Assembly: GCF_004116405.1 (NCBI RefSeq)
Contig: NZ_SDIC01000008.1
Span: 1-64,000 of the forward strand
Reading direction: 5' to 3'
DNA: 64,000 bases
DNA from: Halegenticoccus tardaugens
GTDB taxonomy: Archaea; Halobacteriota; Halobacteria; Halobacteriales; Haloferacaceae
Every line of letters begins with the position of its first letter. Within the stretch, counting starts at the first letter, position 1. Made by a program: the position numbers and the translations under genes. Of the stretch, positions 44,943 to 54,777 are shown one piece after another. The notes beneath the pieces were generated by a model. It saw only the letters and a program-made list of their open reading frames with translations, did not search any database and was not told where the DNA came from.

Positions 44943-45458
44943 TCAAAGAACTGCTCGAACGATGTGTTTGAGAGCTTCTCGACCTGGTTTGCGGAGGATT
45001 TGTCGCCGGAGCTGGAACGATCTGAGATACGCGGTCAGTTTGTCCTTTGAGACGTCTCGATGTGGCGAGAGCCACCGTCGCGCCAGCGACGAGTGGCTCT
45101 CGCAGGTATTCACGTGCGCGTCTCCATCAACGTACTCGCCATCTCCGTGAATCACTGCTTCTCGCTGGAAGTTTTCAGCAGTTTCAAGCGGCTCATAGGC
45201 ACGAAATCCATCCGTATAGACGATGAGCGACTCCTCCTCGTCGACCACGAGGAGGAGTCGCACAGTCAATTCATCAGCGGATTTTGCCGGGACGACGTAT
45301 CGCTGATCGCTCCCACGATCAACGAGCGTGAAGACTGGCGGTTTGTCCTCGGTGTACGTTCTTCGTCCACGCTTCGAGAGACCACGCGAACGCGATAGAT
45401 CCGACGAACGGAAAATGCGGCACGACACGATTGTGTTTGATAGAGGTACCAGCTGCAA
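44943..45458 (-). pseudogene. IS1595-type (ISXO2-like) transposase, 5' truncated
   Basis: Reads SRGLSKRGRRTYTEDKPPVF, TLVDRGSDQRYVVPAKSADE, VYTDGFRAYEPL (catalytic Asp), GDAHVNTCESHSSLARRWLS (catalytic Asn/Glu region) and the end ILRKPGREALKHIVRAVL. The N-terminal zinc-binding and first catalytic Asp region is gone. Upstream to 45567 a second, unrelated frame (GFTDNRCEEDVNLVFAAGTS) suggests a mosaic of insertion sequence parts. Confidence 0.65.
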
Positions 45459-45567
45459 AGACCAGATTCACATCCTCCTCGCACCGGTTGTCGGTAAAGC
45501 CAGGGGCGGCACCTGCGAGAGAGAACGTGATGAACCTCATCGGGCAGGGGCGAGACTCTAGCCGCAT

Positions 45568-46102
45568 GAATACCTCCTACTCTTGACCTAGTGTCAAAAT
45601 ATATTATTTATTATTTTTCTATTGCTAAGACGTTATGAATCAAGAAGTAAGTACGTCAGATACCTCAGAAACTGTATCGACGGACACTATCTAGGCAAGC
45701 CAATTGAAGAAGTGAGTAGGTCGTTGAGTGAATTTGAATTAGAACTGGAGCTGAAGCAGCGAGAACCAACACCTGAATAAGTCTTGTTCAGTTCGCACTT
45801 TCTATGTATCGGTTATTCTCGGGTGCCTCTGATGAACCAAAGTGGCGAGACAAATGCTACATCCATATGCATTGGCCAACGCAGTCTCAACTTCTGTGGA
45901 GGCGTGAGGCTCCTCATTGCCCCTGATTCCGCTCACAACCAGTATCCCGTCGACGTTGCCGGAGGATGGAACGGTCGCGATGTCAATGCCGCTGTGATTG
46001 GACAACGAAAAGAGGACCTCTGGCTGAATCACTGAAGACTATAGAACGATAGCCGCTCGGAGAGAACCAATAATTAAGAGGTGACGACTCCTCGGTTCTC
46101 AA
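45568..46102. other. Intergenic stretch without a supported gene
   Basis: Two short frames only: 45640-45778 (one reading KYVRYLRNCIDGHYLGKPIE, no start codon) and the antisense 45802-46032 (GNVDGILVVSGIRGNEEPHA). Neither has a family or a start I can defend. 45590-45630 is very A/T-rich. Possibly decayed DNA left by insertion sequences. Confidence 0.4.
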
Positions 46103-47407
46103 ATGATTACCGACGCGCCGCTCGCTGGTATCGCCACGTCGCTGCGTACTGCCGAACTCAGTCCATCGACATACATTGAAACGATCCGCGCCCGCGCCGC
46201 AGACGTTGAACCGCAAATTCATGCACTTCTCGACGAGCCAGACCGATGGGATCGACTCCGACGCGAGGCAAGTGCGTGCGAAGCGCGATTTCCCAATCCG
46301 GCGATTAGGCCGCCGCTGTACGGCGTGCCTGTCGGCGTCAAAGATATTTTCCACGTCGACGGATTTCGTACCGAGGCTGGAGCAACGGTTCCACCGGAGG
46401 TGCTGACGGGCTCCGAGGCAAGTGTCGTAAGCTCCCTCCGCGATGCTGGTGCACTCGTCCTTGGAAAGACGGTGACGACGGAATTTGCCTATTTTGAGCC
46501 AGGCCCGACCCGAAACCCGCACAACCCTGCGCACACTCCCGGTGGGTCGAGCAGTGGCTCGGCCGCGGCGGTTGCAGCTGGTCTCTGTCCACTCGCACTC
46601 GGCTCGCAGACGATCGGTTCAGTCATCCGTCCAGCGGCTTTTTGCGGGATTGTCGGGTTGAAGCCGACCTATGGTCGAATCCCTATTGACGGTGTACTCC
46701 CCGTCTCACCATCGGTCGATCACGTTGGTGTGTTCACACAGGACGTCGCAGGTGCGAGGCTGGTCGCTTCAATCCTCCTCAAGCACTGGATCCCAGAGAC
46801 GACGGTCGAACGTCCGGTCGCGGGCGTTCCGGAGGGCCCCTATCTCGACCAAGCCGACGAGACGGCGCTCGAACATTTTCGAGAGCACGTCGCGCTTCTC
46901 GAACGGGCAGGCTACGAAGTCCGCCGTGTTGATCTCCTCGAAAACATCGAGGCAGTGAATCGTCGACACAAGAAGTTGGTCGCCGCTGAGACAGCACTCT
47001 CACACAGCGACTGGTTTGCCGAGTATGGAGATCGGTACGCAGAGACAACGAGAGAGCTCATCGAGAAAGGACACAGTGTTAGCGTCGAAGAACTTTGCAG
47101 AGCCCGCGTCGGCCGCCGCGAGCTCCGACGGTCGGTCGAACAGGTGATGGATATGTCCGAGATCGACGTCTGGATCTGTCCAGCGGCGCCCGGTACCGCC
47201 CCAGAGGGCATCGACGGCACCGGTGATCCAGTGATGAACCTTCCGTGGACCCATTGTGGGCTTCCAGCGCTCGCACTCCCAGTGAGTACCGAGGAGCGTC
47301 TCCCACTCGGCTTGCAATGTGTCGCCCGGTTCGGTGACGATGAACGTCTCCTATTGTGGTCCGAACAGCTTGCCGATACACCCGCGACGGTTGAAGAAAG
47401 TCGATGA
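46103..47407 (+). CDS. Amidase signature-family hydrolase
   Basis: 434 residues from ATG 46103. Ser-cisSer-Lys triad: Lys in YGVPVGVKDIFHVDGF (about 79), cis-Ser in HTPGGSSSGSAAAVAAG and nucleophile Ser in GSQTIGSVIRPAAFCG, where the usual GTDTGGSIR is GSQTIGSVIR. The C-terminal domain is shortened versus GatA. Hydrolyses an amide (or carries a similar reaction) in the cytoplasm. No GatB partner, so not tRNA amidation. Nearest neighbour is a broken SSS symporter at 48 kb. Confidence 0.87.
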   Translation: MITDAPLAGIATSLRTAELSPSTYIETIRARAADVEPQIHALLDEPDRWDRLRREASACEARFPNPAIRPPLYGVPVGVKDIFHVDGFRTEAGATVPPEVLTGSEASVVSSLRDAGALVLGKTVTTEFAYFEPGPTRNPHNPAHTPGGSSSGSAAAVAAGLCPLALGSQTIGSVIRPAAFCGIVGLKPTYGRIPIDGVLPVSPSVDHVGVFTQDVAGARLVASILLKHWIPETTVERPVAGVPEGPYLDQADETALEHFREHVALLERAGYEVRRVDLLENIEAVNRRHKKLVAAETALSHSDWFAEYGDRYAETTRELIEKGHSVSVEELCRARVGRRELRRSVEQVMDMSEIDVWICPAAPGTAPEGIDGTGDPVMNLPWTHCGLPALALPVSTEERLPLGLQCVARFGDDERLLLWSEQLADTPATVEESR

Positions 47408-47480
47408 AACAACAGTGGTGATCGACGCTTCTGGCACTAATCGTCGCTCATCGTGTAACCCGGGAAACTGACCCTTGTGT

Positions 47481-47624
47481 GGACTACCCCCACTACCGCG
47501 CGTGGGGTTGCTCACCCCTTCGCGTGGTGAGGTGGAGGCTTCCTCGTTCACCGACGCGACTTGCAGATTTGCAGCGACTCCACAGCGGTCGCAGCGCTTG
47601 AACGGGCCGGAGATGCGGGATTAG
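47481..47624 (-). mobile_element. IS200/IS605 right-end relic with tnpB 3' remnant
   Basis: GTGGACTACCCCCACTACCGCGCGTGGGG...GTGGTGAGGTGGAGGCTTCC is the right-end hairpin in reverse orientation; CGACGCGACTTGCAG and CCACAGCGGTCGCAG behind it match the tnpB tail at 16.96-17.0 kb and 22.47-22.51 kb. It cuts off the gene at 47625. Confidence 0.65.
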
Positions 47625-47769
47625 CGTGTCCTTCCACTTGAACGATCAGCGTCACCAATTCGTCGTGAGGTTCTAACACCTCAATATCAATCGTGTTGTC
47701 TGTTTTTGACGCCAATTCTGAAAGCACGCAATCTCCTTCTGGCTGAAGATGAAGCGTCGCCTCGTACAT
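47625..47769 (-). pseudogene. Bat-type HTH regulator, N-terminal fragment
   Basis: From ATG 47769: MYEATLHLQPEGDCVLSELA, then TIDIEVLEPHDELVTLIVQVEGHA, the start of the N-terminal domain of haloarchaeal Bat-family regulators. After VEGHA the frame enters transposon sequence. About 48 of some 210 residues remain; the HTH is lost. Confidence 0.65.
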
Positions 47770-48084
47770 TGTTATGTACTATTGATGATGATGTTAGGCG
47801 TTAGTCTCATCTGTGTTAGTCTCATACAAATTATAAAACTAGGTTTGAGGCCGTTAATAGTCCCTCTGTCGCTCACTGAACCACATTGAGGTTTCCATCA
47901 AGTCACACTGAGCCATTATTTAGTGTGTTTAAACACCCAATCAGCGGTGGGACAACACTCTTTGTGGTATGTTCGCAAGTCACCCTTGAATCTATGGTAC
48001 AAAATGACGGTTGCGAAAAAATACGGAGCACTACAAAACCGGGAACAAGAATGTCCTCCGTTCAATTAGAATGGTGGTGAAACG

Positions 48085-49871
48085 ATGGCGATAGAACCAC
48101 AGACGGTGTCCTTAGGGTGGGAAATGGTGATTCTAACTATTCTTGGACTTGGAACAATGGCAGCGGTCGGCTGGTACTCATATAATAAACGAATTGGTGT
48201 AGATGTGGATGATTTCTTCTCTGCAAGCAAATCACTCGGATTCGTGATTATTGCACTCACGATATTTGCGGATTCGTATAGTGGAAATTCCTTCTTGGGA
48301 TATGCAGCGAAAACCTATCGCTCTGGTGCGTGGTTCTTGGTATACCCACAATTCATGGTCGCAGGAGTAATTGGATCGCTCATAATTGCGCCACCTCTCA
48401 TAAACCTTGGGAAAAATGGGACTATACATCTCCAATCGATTATCTCGAACATCGATTCAACTCCTCGGTGGCGCTACTTGCAGTCTGCTTTCCCTTGTGT
48501 GGCACATTCGTTCAATTCACTGAACAGTTCTTCGCAATGGGATATTTAGGACACGTCGCCTCTGGCGGAGTACTCCCCTATCAGGTGGTGATTGTACTCT
48601 TTACCCTCGTCATTCTACTCTATGTTGGGATTGGTGGGTTTAGAGGAACGGCACTGACCGCGGCGCTCCAAGGAGCGTTGATGATTTTCGCGCTCTCCAT
48701 GATGCTAGTCGTAATCGGGCTACTTGGCGGCTTTACTGCGCAAATGAACACCGTTTGGCAAGTGGCACCTGATAAATTAACGTTACCGTCTACCTCGACA
48801 ATGACGGGTTGGTACAGTACCATCGTGCTGATACTGCTGGGACTCCCGACGTATATCCATATTCAACAATTCTATCTCGGTGTGCGAGATGCAGAGGATC
48901 TCCGGAGAACGTTTCGACTGCAGGCACCGATTTTCCTCTTCGCAGCGTTGACACTGTGGTTGATCGGCATGTTCGGGGGTGGAGCGCTTCCGAATCTCAC
49001 AGAATCACAATCCGAACAACTCGTTCCATTTTTACTGGGGTCGTTCGCCCAATCTCAAGGAGGAACCCTTCTTCCGTCGGTAATCTCACTCGGGGTGATT
49101 ATGGCCACGCTCTCGACGGCAGGAGCCGCTGTGATGGTGCTTTCGATGGTGCTGTCTAAAGACCTCTATCGCCGATATGTGAATCCAGAAGCATCGGACA
49201 GCCGTGTCATTAACGCGAGCAGGGTCGTCTTAGCGTTATTTTTATTATTGGCGCTCGGTGTCGCATTCTCACCGTCGCTTACGATATGGGGCTGGACAGA
49301 ACTCAGATTCGAGTTCCTCCTCCAAGCGACACCGGTGTTCATTTTCGGGCTTTACTCTCATCGTATCAAGAACAATCCTACAATTGCAGGGATGGTTATT
49401 GGATGCGTAGTCGCAGTCGGTCTCTATCAGACGGGGAATCCGGAGCCACTCGGGATTCACGCTGGAATCATTGGATTCCTCGTCAATTCGGTGGTGATGA
49501 TCGGTGGAAGCTACCTTTCCGGAGCGGATGAAGAGACGGAACGAGCAAAGGAAATCCTCCGCTTCAACTCACGGGAACCGTCCGAAGAGACAACCACCGG
49601 TACGGTGAAGTATATCCTTCCCGCACAGACGAAGTCCTTTTGGATCGGGCTGGGAATCGTGATTGCGATTCTTGTTCCGTGGTACGCGCCCGAAAGTTGG
49701 AATGCGAGAGCTGCATTCGGCCTGCTAATATGGACGTGGGGAACGATCGTTGCACTCTGTATAGAAACTGCATTCGTCCTCTTTGCGACTTACATCTGGC
49801 GGAAAGAGTCGTCGACGAGTCAACCATCGACCGTTACAGATGACCAAACGTTGGAGGAAGAAATCATGTGA
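48085..49871 (+). pseudogene. Sodium:solute symporter, single frameshift
   Basis: The first frame (48085-48549) gives MAIEPQTVSLGWEMVILTIL ... DDFFSASKSLGFVIIALTIF ... PLINLGK, then the protein continues in another frame as KWDYTSPIDYLEHRFNSSVA to the end at 49871. The switch is at AAAAA 48412-48416; one more A would restore GKKWDYTSPIDY. Joined, about 595 residues with 13 or more helices and SSS features (DLYRRYVNPEASDSRVINAS). More A/T-rich than neighbours and with a different codon preference. A homopolymer slip could be real or a sequencing error. Confidence 0.78.
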
Positions 49872-50013
49872 GGAGTCTTCGATTCGCCACTGATTGGAAT
49901 GTTTAGAGAGGGTGACGTGATGGCCGCGATGGTGTCCAAGAACCGATTGTAACTACTGTGCGAATACGTTTCAAACGACCATAGAGCAGACTAATCCTCG
50001 GGGGACTGGTTGT

Positions 50014-51042
50014 TCACTCAGGCCTTAGTCCTACTTCGGTGATACGCATGACGGCCTCGCCGTTCGGGAGATTCGGTGCATCGACGAGCCGGACAATGCG
50101 TTTATCACCCTTTGATTTACGGAGGTACAGCCGGACCGTACTACTGTGGCCGAGGATATGACCACCAATTGGGCGCGTTGGATCGCCAAAGAACGCGTCA
50201 GGGTTGCTCAGGACCTGGTTTGTTACCACAACTGCCGCATCGTGTAAGTTCGCCAGCCGTATGAGGTCGTGGAGATGCGTGTTGAGTTTCTGTTGCCGCT
50301 CGGCTAGCTCCCCTCGGCCAACGTACTCAGCGCGGAAGTGTGCAGTCAGTGAATCCACGCAGATCACTCGGACAGGCCACTCGGTGGAAGCGTAGTCGCC
50401 GGCGAGTTCTCTGGCCTGTTCAGCCAGCAGAATCTGATGATTCGAATTAAAGGCCTTTGCGACGTGAATCCGATCCAGTACATGGGCGACTAGCCTGTCA
50501 AGTGCGGTGTCGTCGGTGGCGTCACCCTCAATCCCACGGTCGGCCATTGTGGCCGTGAGGACCTCGTCTGGTAATCCTCGGACTATGTCGTCAATCCGTT
50601 CAGGGCGAAACGTATCTTCGGTGTCGATGAACACAGCACGGCCGTGGAACCCACCGTACGTCTCGGGAAGCTGTACAGTGACGCACAGGTGGTGAGTGAT
50701 CTGTGACTTGCCGGAGCCGAACGCGCCGTAGAATTCAGTGATCGATCGAGTTTCGATTCCCCCACCGAGCAACTCGTCAAGTTCATCGACAAGGACGCTG
50801 AGCTTCCCAATTTGTTCACGCTGTCGTCGCACCGCGGTCCCGGTTTCAAAGTCACCGATGTTGGCGGCCTCTCGTGCTGCATGGACGATCGCAGCAGCGG
50901 TGCCCTCTCCAATGTCAGTGCTGTGGCTGAGCTCACCGGGACTCGCAACGGCCAACGCCTCGTAGGAATTGAAGCCGGCTGCCAGAAGTTGGTCGGCCGT
51001 TGCTGGACCAACACCTGGTAAGCGATCGAGCTCGAATGCCAT
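50014..51042 (-). CDS. RadA-like recombinase paralogue
   Basis: 342 residues from ATG 51042. N-terminal helix-hairpin-helix [20 protein letters not shown], Walker [23 protein letters not shown], Walker [15 protein letters not shown], and the C-terminal [15 protein letters not shown]. Full RadA length. Compared with the housekeeping RadA pattern, the L2 region is [20 protein letters not shown], close to normal. A second RadA is common on haloarchaeal plasmids. Stands alone, with 140 nt without a gene before it and relics behind it. Confidence 0.85.
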   Translation of the reverse strand: MAFELDRLPGVGPATADQLLAAGFNSYEALAVASPGELSHSTDIGEGTAAAIVHAAREAANIGDFETGTAVRRQREQIGKLSVLVDELDELLGGGIETRSITEFYGAFGSGKSQITHHLCVTVQLPETYGGFHGRAVFIDTEDTFRPERIDDIVRGLPDEVLTATMADRGIEGDATDDTALDRLVAHVLDRIHVAKAFNSNHQILLAEQARELAGDYASTEWPVRVICVDSLTAHFRAEYVGRGELAERQQKLNTHLHDLIRLANLHDAAVVVTNQVLSNPDAFFGDPTRPIGGHILGHSSTVRLYLRKSKGDKRIVRLVDAPNLPNGEAVMRITEVGLRPE

Positions 51043-51559
51043 GTGTGACCGATGCACTCACACAGTCATAAACCCTCGTTAACAGACCAGTGAAAGTGAA
51101 CTGGCCGCAGCTTACAGAGGTTCGAGGAGAAAGCCCCCGACTGTCGTCGTGGGATGAATCCGACATCGTTACGTTGTATGCCAGCCATCCGCATGGTACG
51201 GGAGTGATGGGTCGAACCGACCCGACCCGAACGCTTCTGAAGACTAGGACCGCTTTGCCGCCGTTGTGGTGACAGTCCTGTCGTGGAATGAGGAAGTTCA
51301 CGACTGTAGTCGTGGGAGACTATCACGCAAGCCATCATTCGGTGCGTACCATGAAAGTCACCAACGGGATCTACTCTCTCAGTTTATCCAAAAAGGCCAG
51401 AAGAATTAACTCGGATAAATATGATTGAACAGATGGCCGTTGCAGACGGTTGTTCACTCTCGACTGCCCGGTGAGACTGAACGTCCAAGCAGCCAGCTGG
51501 ATCCTGTGCAATCCATTCACGGTGTCAGAGTCACCGATTGACCATCTGCAACGGGCGCT
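51043..51559. mobile_element. Intergenic stretch with a hairpin-ended relic
   Basis: About 51118-51325 is framed by GCCCCCGACTGTCGTCGTGGGATGAATCC and TTCACGACTGTAGTCGTGGGAGA, hairpin ends of the CCCACGACT type. The interior and the stretch to 51559 show no gene; AACCGTCTGCAACGG-type repeats (51435, 51540) are short and uncertain. Confidence 0.45.
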
Positions 51560-51640
51560 TTTAGCTAAATTGAGGCGCCAAGCCCCCTTCCTCACCGAGC
51601 ACCGAAGGCGCGAGTAGGGGGAGGGGAGACAGCGCCGCAC
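51560..51640 (+). mobile_element. Solo IS200/IS605 left-end block
   Basis: TTTTAGCTAAATTGAGGCGCCAAGCCCCCTTCCTCACCGAGC...GTAGGGGGAGGGG matches the left end at 18.66-18.73 kb in reverse complement. It runs into a different transposase fragment at 51650. Confidence 0.6.
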
Positions 51641-51649
51641 AGTTCTCAA

Positions 51650-51938
51650 ACGTGTTCGATCGTGAAAACGGCGTTCGTCCTCGCATCAAGTACCGCGAGT
51701 TTTCGTCGCTCCACAAGGCGTGGAACGCTCGACTGAACATCGGCATCTACTGATAAGCAAGGCGAGTGCCTCGGGGCTTGACCCCGAGGTACTTCATGGC
51801 CAACGTAGTCAGAACGAGACGATGAACTCCCGCCTCAAACGGAAATATGGCACATTCGTCCGCTCACGACACTGGTGGAAGCAATTCCATGAACTCGTTG
51901 TTGGCTGTCTCACTCACAACATCGACAAGGCACTCTGA
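51650..51938 (+). pseudogene. DDE transposase C-terminal relic with an inserted hairpin
   Basis: FDRENGVRPRIKYREFSSLH, then KAWNARLNIGIY, stops at TGA 51751-51753. After a 60-bp insertion containing CCTCGGGG-CTTGA-CCCCGAGG (51769-51789), the transposase resumes in another frame with QNETMNSRLKRKYGTFVRSR and ends HNIDKAL at 51938. The first catalytic part is absent. Probably IS4/IS5 group. Confidence 0.55.
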
Positions 51939-52004
51939 ACGTGAGATATAGAGAGTACATCAGGCGCTGGTTTTCCATACAACAGCAAGGATAGGACCGA
52001 GACT

Positions 52005-52589
52005 TCAACTGGTCTCTTCGTGTTCCTGTTCAAGCTGTTCTACCTGCCCTTCGTCCGATACTGCCTGTTCTTCTCTCTCCTCAATCAGTGGTGAGAGAGC
52101 ACCATCACGGCGAACAATGGCGTATCCGCCCACGATGAACAACACTCCCCAAACCAGAAATCCAACGTCCCACAAGAGTACTGGTCCGGGGCCGTCCGGC
52201 CAAACGTGATGGATCTGAAGGAGATGATGGTCCACAATACCCTCAACGAAGTTGAATAGCCCCCACCCCAGAATCGTTGACCCGAACAGCGAACGGCCTG
52301 ACTTTGGGACAGATGGTCGTCGCCATGCACGCCACAGAAGGACGATTCCAAGGGCCGTAAAGATGTATGTCGCGGCGTGGAAAAACCCGTCAGCCATCAC
52401 GTTCAATTGTAGGTTTTCAATGGTGGTTGGCTCAACCCGCGCGGACACCATGTGGTGCCATTGGAGAATTTGATGCAAGACAATGCCGTCGAAAAACCCA
52501 CCTAATCCCAACCCGAGGAGAATCCCGGCTTGAACGAGAGGTTTTGCACGTTGCGGAAGTCCCAACCATGTCTCCTCTTGCTCACTCAT
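52005..52589 (-). CDS. DUF2243-family membrane protein
   Basis: 194 residues from ATG 52589 (MSEQEETW). Four hydrophobic helices, with the family motifs GGFFDGIVLHQILQWHHM (helix 1) and GLFNFVEGIVDHHLLQIHHVW (helix 3), each His-rich, and a final GVLFIVGGYAI. DUF2243 proteins often accompany cytochrome oxidases; here there is no such neighbour. The His pairs could bind metal or haem. Function unknown. Confidence 0.85.
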   Translation of the reverse strand: MSEQEETWLGLPQRAKPLVQAGILLGLGLGGFFDGIVLHQILQWHHMVSARVEPTTIENLQLNVMADGFFHAATYIFTALGIVLLWRAWRRPSVPKSGRSLFGSTILGWGLFNFVEGIVDHHLLQIHHVWPDGPGPVLLWDVGFLVWGVLFIVGGYAIVRRDGALSPLIEEREEQAVSDEGQVEQLEQEHEETS

Positions 52590-52804
52590 ACTGTCGCTAT
52601 GGGGGCGAACGAGGAAAAAGATGGACCTGCCTACACTAAAGTGTTCTATACGCACACCTACCTAACGGCTGTTTCAGTTGGAAAGGTGTTGGACCAATAG
52701 GATTTCAACAGGCCATCTTTGACTAAATCGACGCCTCTCAAGTAGTGGCAAAACGGCACATCCCGAGGAAGTGAGATTGGAGAAGCTTCCCGAAGAATGG
52801 AACT

Positions 52805-53245
52805 ATGTGGACTACCCCGACCTACTCCCTCGCGCCGAAGGCGCTCGGTTCGTGAGGTCGGGGCTTCCTAATCCTGTGTCGGAACGTGCACCCGAAGGCA
52901 CAGCGGTTCCAGACTCCGCAGGCGGTTCCCTCGCTGGGCGGGTCAGAGTAACCCACTCCTCCCGATTCGACACGCCGACCACACCAACCGATGCACGCTT
53001 TTTGTCGTCGTTCGAAAGGTGCGTCGCGCCTTTCGTGATGACGACACGGCGAGGCCGGTTCGAACCACGTGTGAACACCGGCGGAACCGTGGCGAGCGTC
53101 TTCCTCCCCGCTTCGACCGCGCAGGTCGTACAGATGCCGCAGACAGTGAACGTGACCCGTGCAGCGCTGTCTCCCCTCCCTACTCGCGCCTTCGGCACTC
53201 GGTGAGGAAGGGGGCTTAGCGCCTCGGTTAAGCTAAACGGGATCA
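52805..53245 (-). mobile_element. Non-autonomous IS200/IS605 derivative, about 0.44 kb
   Basis: Right end GTGGACTACCCCGACCTACTCCC...GAGGTCGGGGCTTCC (52808-52870) and left end CTCCCCTCCCTACTCGCGCC...GAGGAAGGGGGCTTAGCGCC...TAAGCTAAAC (53170-53238), same orientation. The interior includes pieces resembling tnpB tail (GCACAGCGGTTCC...) but no open reading frame of size. Parallel to the 4790 and 22235 elements. Confidence 0.65.
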
Positions 53246-53249
53246 ACAA

Positions 53250-54150
53250 ACCACGACAAAGATGATTGTACAATGTCTCTTCTCGCACACTCTGGAATAG
53301 CAGGTTTCATTAAAAAGTACTGCTATGGGCTAAACAGTTATTCTCGTCTAAAACCACTCTTATACGCCTTAGATGAGCATTGGTCTCCCACATATTTCGC
53401 CAGTTCGGTCCACCGACCGAGAGGACAGAGAGGACTCTCTTAGAACCTCAAACAGCCGGCTGTAATCGCCTAAACCGGAATCTCATGGAATTGGGACAGA
53501 CACGTACGCTATGTACTTCTCAGTAGAAGCGGGAGTCATTTATTGTTTAATTATTTTTGTACACCAAACGTCACACAATTTCACCGTCATGTATTCTGGA
53601 CTACCACCACCTCACCGATGAGATGCTACTGTTTACAGTAAGCCTACTGAAGAGAGATGACAGAAGATTCGAGTGCATGCCCTCACCTTTTGACGCATGG
53701 AGGATGTCAATGGTATGCAGACACACTCGCCGAACACACAAGGATTCGCTCACGGCTGCCCGTGAGCAAGACCTCGTTAACGAGAGCGAGACTCGCTTAC
53801 ACTAGTAGTTACTCGGCGAACTCGATGAGAAATTCCTTACCGGGATTCTACACTGGTTTGCCAAAGAAAAAAAGCCTTCAGAATGGGTGGAACTCCCACA
53901 GCGTTTCTCGGACGACTTGCAGGAGAAACAAAGAACGCGATCTTACTCACCGATTTGGCACCTATTCATTCATTGCAGAAACGAACACACCAAATCAAGA
54001 TACCTGAGATGAAACGAACTCCCACGAGCGTCGGCATGTACCGCGACCCGTCTGTCCTGCTCGACAATAGGACAACGGTCACCGTCGGCGTCGAGGGTGT
54101 CGGTAAACTGGCAAACATCTGCTGCCACCGGTAGTCATCATGTCGCGCTG
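53250..54150. other. A/T-richer stretch, possible broken gene
   Basis: No gene can be defended. Frames of 249 and 351 nt (53557-53805, 53657-54007) overlap; one reads CPHLLTHGGCQWYADTLAEH and then, after a frame change near 53805, LLGELDEKFLTGILHWFAKE and PSEWVELPQRFSDDLQEKQR to a stop at about 54009. This would be one gene of about 115 codons with a frameshift. No family recognised. GC is lower than in flanking regions. Confidence 0.35.
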
Positions 54151-54152
54151 GA

Positions 54153-54732
54153 TCACTCTTCCAGTCCGAAGACCTCCCGAGGCTTCTCGAGGACGGTCTG
54201 CCGGACGTTCTCCTCGTCGATCCCTAGGCGGTACAGTCCGAGGATCGTCCGCTTCACCGAAAGAACGTCCGTTCGGAGGACGTTCGCGCAGTCCGTCTAG
54301 ACTATAATGCGGTCCGGACCGTGCTCGTGAACCGTCTCCGCGACACCGGTGGACGTGACGCCGGTCAGCTGCCAGCAGGTCGTCGGGGTTCTCGACGCGA
54401 ACGCCAGTGTGAACGCCGAGCGCGAGGTTGGTGTCGAAGAAGTGGCTCTGCTCGATCGCCCGTCGGAGGTTGATGGCGTCATCCCAGAGGAAACGGACGG
54501 CGGCGGTAACGGGTTTGTACGGCGTCCAGTGGTACCCCGACGCCACCATCACCATCACCATCGCTTCGCAGCCCGCGAGTGCGTAGCGTTCACGATCATT
54601 CCACGACAGCGTCTGCACGTGGTTGTGGCAGTCGATCCAGGGAAGGTTGAGCAGGGACGACGGGAGATCCGGTCCGTTGTCATTGAGGTACGACGCATCG
54701 GTTGGGCGCCGGACCGGGTGCTTCGACGGCAT
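54153..54732 (-). pseudogene. TatD-type metal-dependent hydrolase, internally deleted
   Basis: N-terminal part from ATG 54732: LNLPWIDCHNHVQTLSWNDR (HxH-like metal site), CEAMVMVMVASGYHW, ALGVHTGVRVENPDDLLA. At about 54372 it switches frame to the family's end: ETVHEHGPDRIIV, an in-frame TAG (54301-54299), TDCANVLRTDVLSVKRTI, YRLGIDEENVRQTVLEKPRE, VFGLEE. Deletion of roughly 80 residues, one frameshift and a nonsense codon. Lies next to the iron-type alcohol dehydrogenase, same strand. Confidence 0.75.
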
Positions 54733-54777
54733 ACTGGGAAGACCGCCCCGCCGCCAAGAATCGTTATCGGCGCGCGG

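Noticed and set aside
45802..46032. Antisense 76-codon frame next to the amidase
   Set aside because: No start context or family; both strands are open by chance here.
47886..48080. Short plus-strand frame before the broken symporter
   Set aside because: No family; composition of an untranslated A/T-rich leader.
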